A DNA stretch of 9,228 nt from an uncultured Clostridia bacterium (GTDB taxonomy: Bacteria > Bacillota > Clostridia > UBA1381): the NCBI GenBank assembly GCA_945948775.1, contig CAMFCK010000016.1:1-9228 (forward strand), read 5' to 3'. The notes beneath the pieces are model-generated. The model was not told the origin of the DNA. It ran no database searches and saw nothing but the letters and a program-made list of their open reading frames with translations. A program made the position numbers and the translations under genes. The first letter of the stretch is position 1. Each line of letters starts with the position of its first letter. Below, piece after piece: positions 7,270 to 9,228 of this stretch.

Positions 7270-8064
7270 CTAATTTTCTATCTTACGTTTTTTCGACCAA
7301 ATAAAACCGGAAATGCCAAAAATTATTCCTGTCGCAGCTACAACCTGTGAGATGCCGAGCCTGCCGCTGACGAGATAGAGAATATATTGGCTCTGGCGCA
7401 TGCCCTCGAGGAAGATTCGTCCGAGACTGTACCAGAAAATATAGAAGAAGAACACCTGACCGTCCTGATGTTTTTTATCTCTGAAAAGAAGTATAAGCAA
7501 AAAGCCAACTGCGTTCCACAGGCTTTCATACAGAAACAGCGGATGTACCGGCGCGCCGCCGTTTATCGACATCCCCCATGGCAGCGAGGTTTCCTTTCCA
7601 TATACCTCTGCATTAACAAAATTGCCCCATCGCCCTATTGCCTGACCGAGAAGCAGCCCGGGACAGCATAAATCAAACATCTTTGTGACCGACAGCTTTT
7701 TTTTTCGGCAATAAACATATGTTGATGCAGCTGCGCCGATAATTCCGCCGTAGATTGCAATTCCGCCCTCCCAGATCTTGAAGATGTTAAGTATATTGCC
7801 GCGTACTGAATCAAAATCAAACAGCACATAATAAATGCGTGCGCAAATCAGCCCGAATATCAGACCGTATAATGCGATATCCCATACGTTTTCCGGGTTT
7901 GCACCGCGTTTTTTTGCGCTTGAAGCAACAAACAGCGCTCCGAGAAAAAAGCCGGCAAGAATTATGAGTGCGTACCAGTATATCTCCTTGCCGAATACCG
8001 TAAAAGCAACACGATTTATTGTAAGGCTTATTCCAAACGCAGGAAATGAAATCTGATTTATCAT
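7270..8064 (-). CDS. lgt: Prolipoprotein diacylglyceryl transferase
   Basis: Lgt is the membrane enzyme that transfers diacylglyceryl from phosphatidylglycerol to the lipobox cysteine of prelipoproteins, the first step of lipoprotein maturation. The 264-residue product has about seven hydrophobic segments (for example 29-49, 64-82, 100-118, 183-195, 204-220, 238-255). The Lgt signature GRWGNFVNAE occupies 144-153 with Arg145, Asn148 and Glu153. Also present are GGIAIYGGIIG (100-110), HPLFLYES (174-181) and the late motif YSLGRIFLEGMR (212-223). Tyr105 stands where E. coli has His103, a substitution I recall as common in Firmicutes. The start is set by AGGAG (minus strand 8076-8072) 7 bases upstream. 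It begins 13 bp after the tex stop codon, so the two are probably cotranscribed. No clear terminator follows it before the small gene's promoter region, so readthrough is possible. Confidence 0.97.
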   Translation of the reverse strand: MINQISFPAFGISLTINRVAFTVFGKEIYWYALIILAGFFLGALFVASSAKKRGANPENVWDIALYGLIFGLICARIYYVLFDFDSVRGNILNIFKIWEGGIAIYGGIIGAAASTYVYCRKKKLSVTKMFDLCCPGLLLGQAIGRWGNFVNAEVYGKETSLPWGMSINGGAPVHPLFLYESLWNAVGFLLILLFRDKKHQDGQVFFFYIFWYSLGRIFLEGMRQSQYILYLVSGRLGISQVVAATGIIFGISGFIWSKKRKIEN

Positions 8065-8077
8065 AATAATTCTCCTG

Positions 8078-9228
8078 TCATATATCTTTCATGGTCAGCG
8101 CAATGCGCTTTCTTTTTACATCTACATCAAGTATTTTTACTTTAACTATTTCACCTACGGATAAGACATCTAACGGATGCTTTATAAATTTGCTGCATAT
8201 CTGAGAAATATGCACAAGACCGTCCTGATGTACGCCTATGTCAACAAAAGCGCCGAAATCAATTACGTTTCTGACAGTACCGGTCATTATCATGCCGGGC
8301 TTGAGTTCGGATATATCCATGATTTCCGACTGCATTACCGGCTCTGGCAGTTCGTCACGCGGGTCGCGTCCGCGCTTTAAAAGAGCCTGTGCAATATCAT
8401 TGAGCGTCGGAACACCTATATCAAGCTCTGCAGCGAGCTTTTCTGCTCCGTAAGCTGATATACCTGAGGTTATGTCTGAGATATTGCCGGAGGAAAGATC
8501 ATCCTTTGAGTATCCGAGTGTCGAAAGAAGCCCCGCTGCGGCTTTATAGCTCTCCGGATGAACAGAAGTGTTGTCAAAAAGCTCTGTGCCGTCTGTTATA
8601 CGTAAAAAGCCCGCACACTGAAGAAACGCCTTCTGACCGAGCTTGGGTACCTTTAAAAGCTCTTTTCGCTCGGTAAAACGTCCGTTTTCCTCGCGGTAGG
8701 CGATGATGTTTTTTGCAACTGCGGAATTTATACCGGAAACGTATGACAAAAGCGAGGGTGACGCGGTATTAAGATCAACTCCCACGCTGTTTACACAGTC
8801 CTCTACAACGCCGCCTAATGCCTCTCCGAGCTGTTTCTGGTTCATGTCATGCTGATACTGTCCCACGCCTATCGATTTGGGATCAATCTTGACAAGCTCG
8901 GCAAGCGGATCCTGTATTCTGCGTGCGATGGAAACCGCGCTTCTCAGAGAAACGTCAAAATCGGGAAATTCCTCTGCGGCAAGCTTGGACGCTGAATACA
9001 CCGACGCGCCGGCCTCACTGACAACCATGTAGTAAACCTTGCGGTCAAGCCCGGAAATAAGCTCTGCCGTAACCTTTTCGGTTTCCTTGGAGGCTGTGCC
9101 GTTGCCAATGGAGATAAGATCAACATTATGCTTTATTATCAGATTTTTAAGAATGCTTTTTGCCTTTTCACGGTCGTGGTTGGGAAGTGTGCAGTAAACT
9201 ATTCCGGTATCGCATACTCTGCCGGTAT
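8078..9228 (-). CDS. tex: Tex-family S1 RNA-binding protein, C-terminal half (cut by window edge)
   Basis: Tex is a cytoplasmic nucleic-acid-binding protein with a YqgF (RNase H-like) domain, helix-hairpin-helix units and an S1 domain. It is linked to transcription and RNA metabolism, and its exact role is not settled. The last 382 codons are present; full proteins are about 700-780 residues, so roughly half is missing to the right. Visible residues 1-60 are the end of the YqgF domain, with SIGNGTASKETE (39-50); SEAGASVYSAS (70-80) and IARRIQDPLAELVKIDP (100-116) are family hallmarks. A helix-hairpin-helix region follows at about 153-209 (NTASPSLLSYVSGI onward), and an S1 domain at 308-382 (KPGMIMTGTV, DFGAFVDIG, DGLVHISQ). 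The protein ends right after the S1 domain with no extra tail. The reading frame is open to the window edge; the ATG at 9028 is internal. The stop codon is 13 bp before lgt. Confidence 0.95.
   Translation of the reverse strand, partial: TGRVCDTGIVYCTLPNHDREKAKSILKNLIIKHNVDLISIGNGTASKETEKVTAELISGLDRKVYYMVVSEAGASVYSASKLAAEEFPDFDVSLRSAVSIARRIQDPLAELVKIDPKSIGVGQYQHDMNQKQLGEALGGVVEDCVNSVGVDLNTASPSLLSYVSGINSAVAKNIIAYREENGRFTERKELLKVPKLGQKAFLQCAGFLRITDGTELFDNTSVHPESYKAAAGLLSTLGYSKDDLSSGNISDITSGISAYGAEKLAAELDIGVPTLNDIAQALLKRGRDPRDELPEPVMQSEIMDISELKPGMIMTGTVRNVIDFGAFVDIGVHQDGLVHISQICSKFIKHPLDVLSVGEIVKVKILDVDVKRKRIALTMKDI

Overview
The window looks like chromosomal DNA from a low-to-moderate GC Clostridia member, most probably the Ruminococcus / Oscillospiraceae group. 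The basis is the translation-factor sequences (the S12 N-terminus [13 protein letters not shown]-Tu with NKADQVDD), strong AGGAGG ribosome binding sites, AT-rich intergenic regions with TTGACA/TATAAT-type promoters, and Spo0A-box-like sites. The genus assignment is an inference from remembered family sequences, not from a search.

Left part (1-5330): a divergent radA (5' end only, minus strand) faces a str-type operon on the plus strand: an L7Ae-family K-turn protein (rplGB/ybxF), rpsL (S12), rpsG (S7), fusA (EF-G) and tuf (EF-Tu), closed by a good intrinsic terminator. The rpoB-rpoC genes that usually lie directly upstream in Firmicutes are absent here; the operon has its own strong extended -10 promoter. 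The rpsL-rpsG gap carries four consecutive stem-loops. tuf has its own promoter-like sequence. fusA is broken: the reading frame and about 16 conserved residues are lost at one point (around 3138), as expected from a 49-bp deletion. In a gene normally essential this is either an assembly/sequence error or a sign that another EF-G gene exists.

Middle (5331-7269): malQ (4-alpha-glucanotransferase, GTG start) has its own promoter and ends at a terminator hairpin shared with a convergent small minus-strand gene. That gene encodes a 48-residue charged helical protein of unrecognised family. It has a textbook promoter (TTGACT-17-TAAAAT) and, within about 130 bp upstream, three sequences fitting the Spo0A box TGNCGAA, two of them the perfect TGTCGAA. 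This is the least ordinary part of the window after the fusA lesion.

Right part (7270-9228): lgt (prolipoprotein diacylglyceryl transferase) lies 13 bp downstream of a Tex-family S1 RNA-binding protein gene whose 5' end runs off the window; the two look like one minus-strand transcription unit.

No tRNA or rRNA genes, CRISPR arrays, insertion sequences or prophage genes were seen. No gene-free stretch exceeds about 200 bp. I did not find a clearly new multi-gene system; the best leads are the possible Spo0A-controlled small gene, the structured rpsL-rpsG spacer and the fusA lesion.
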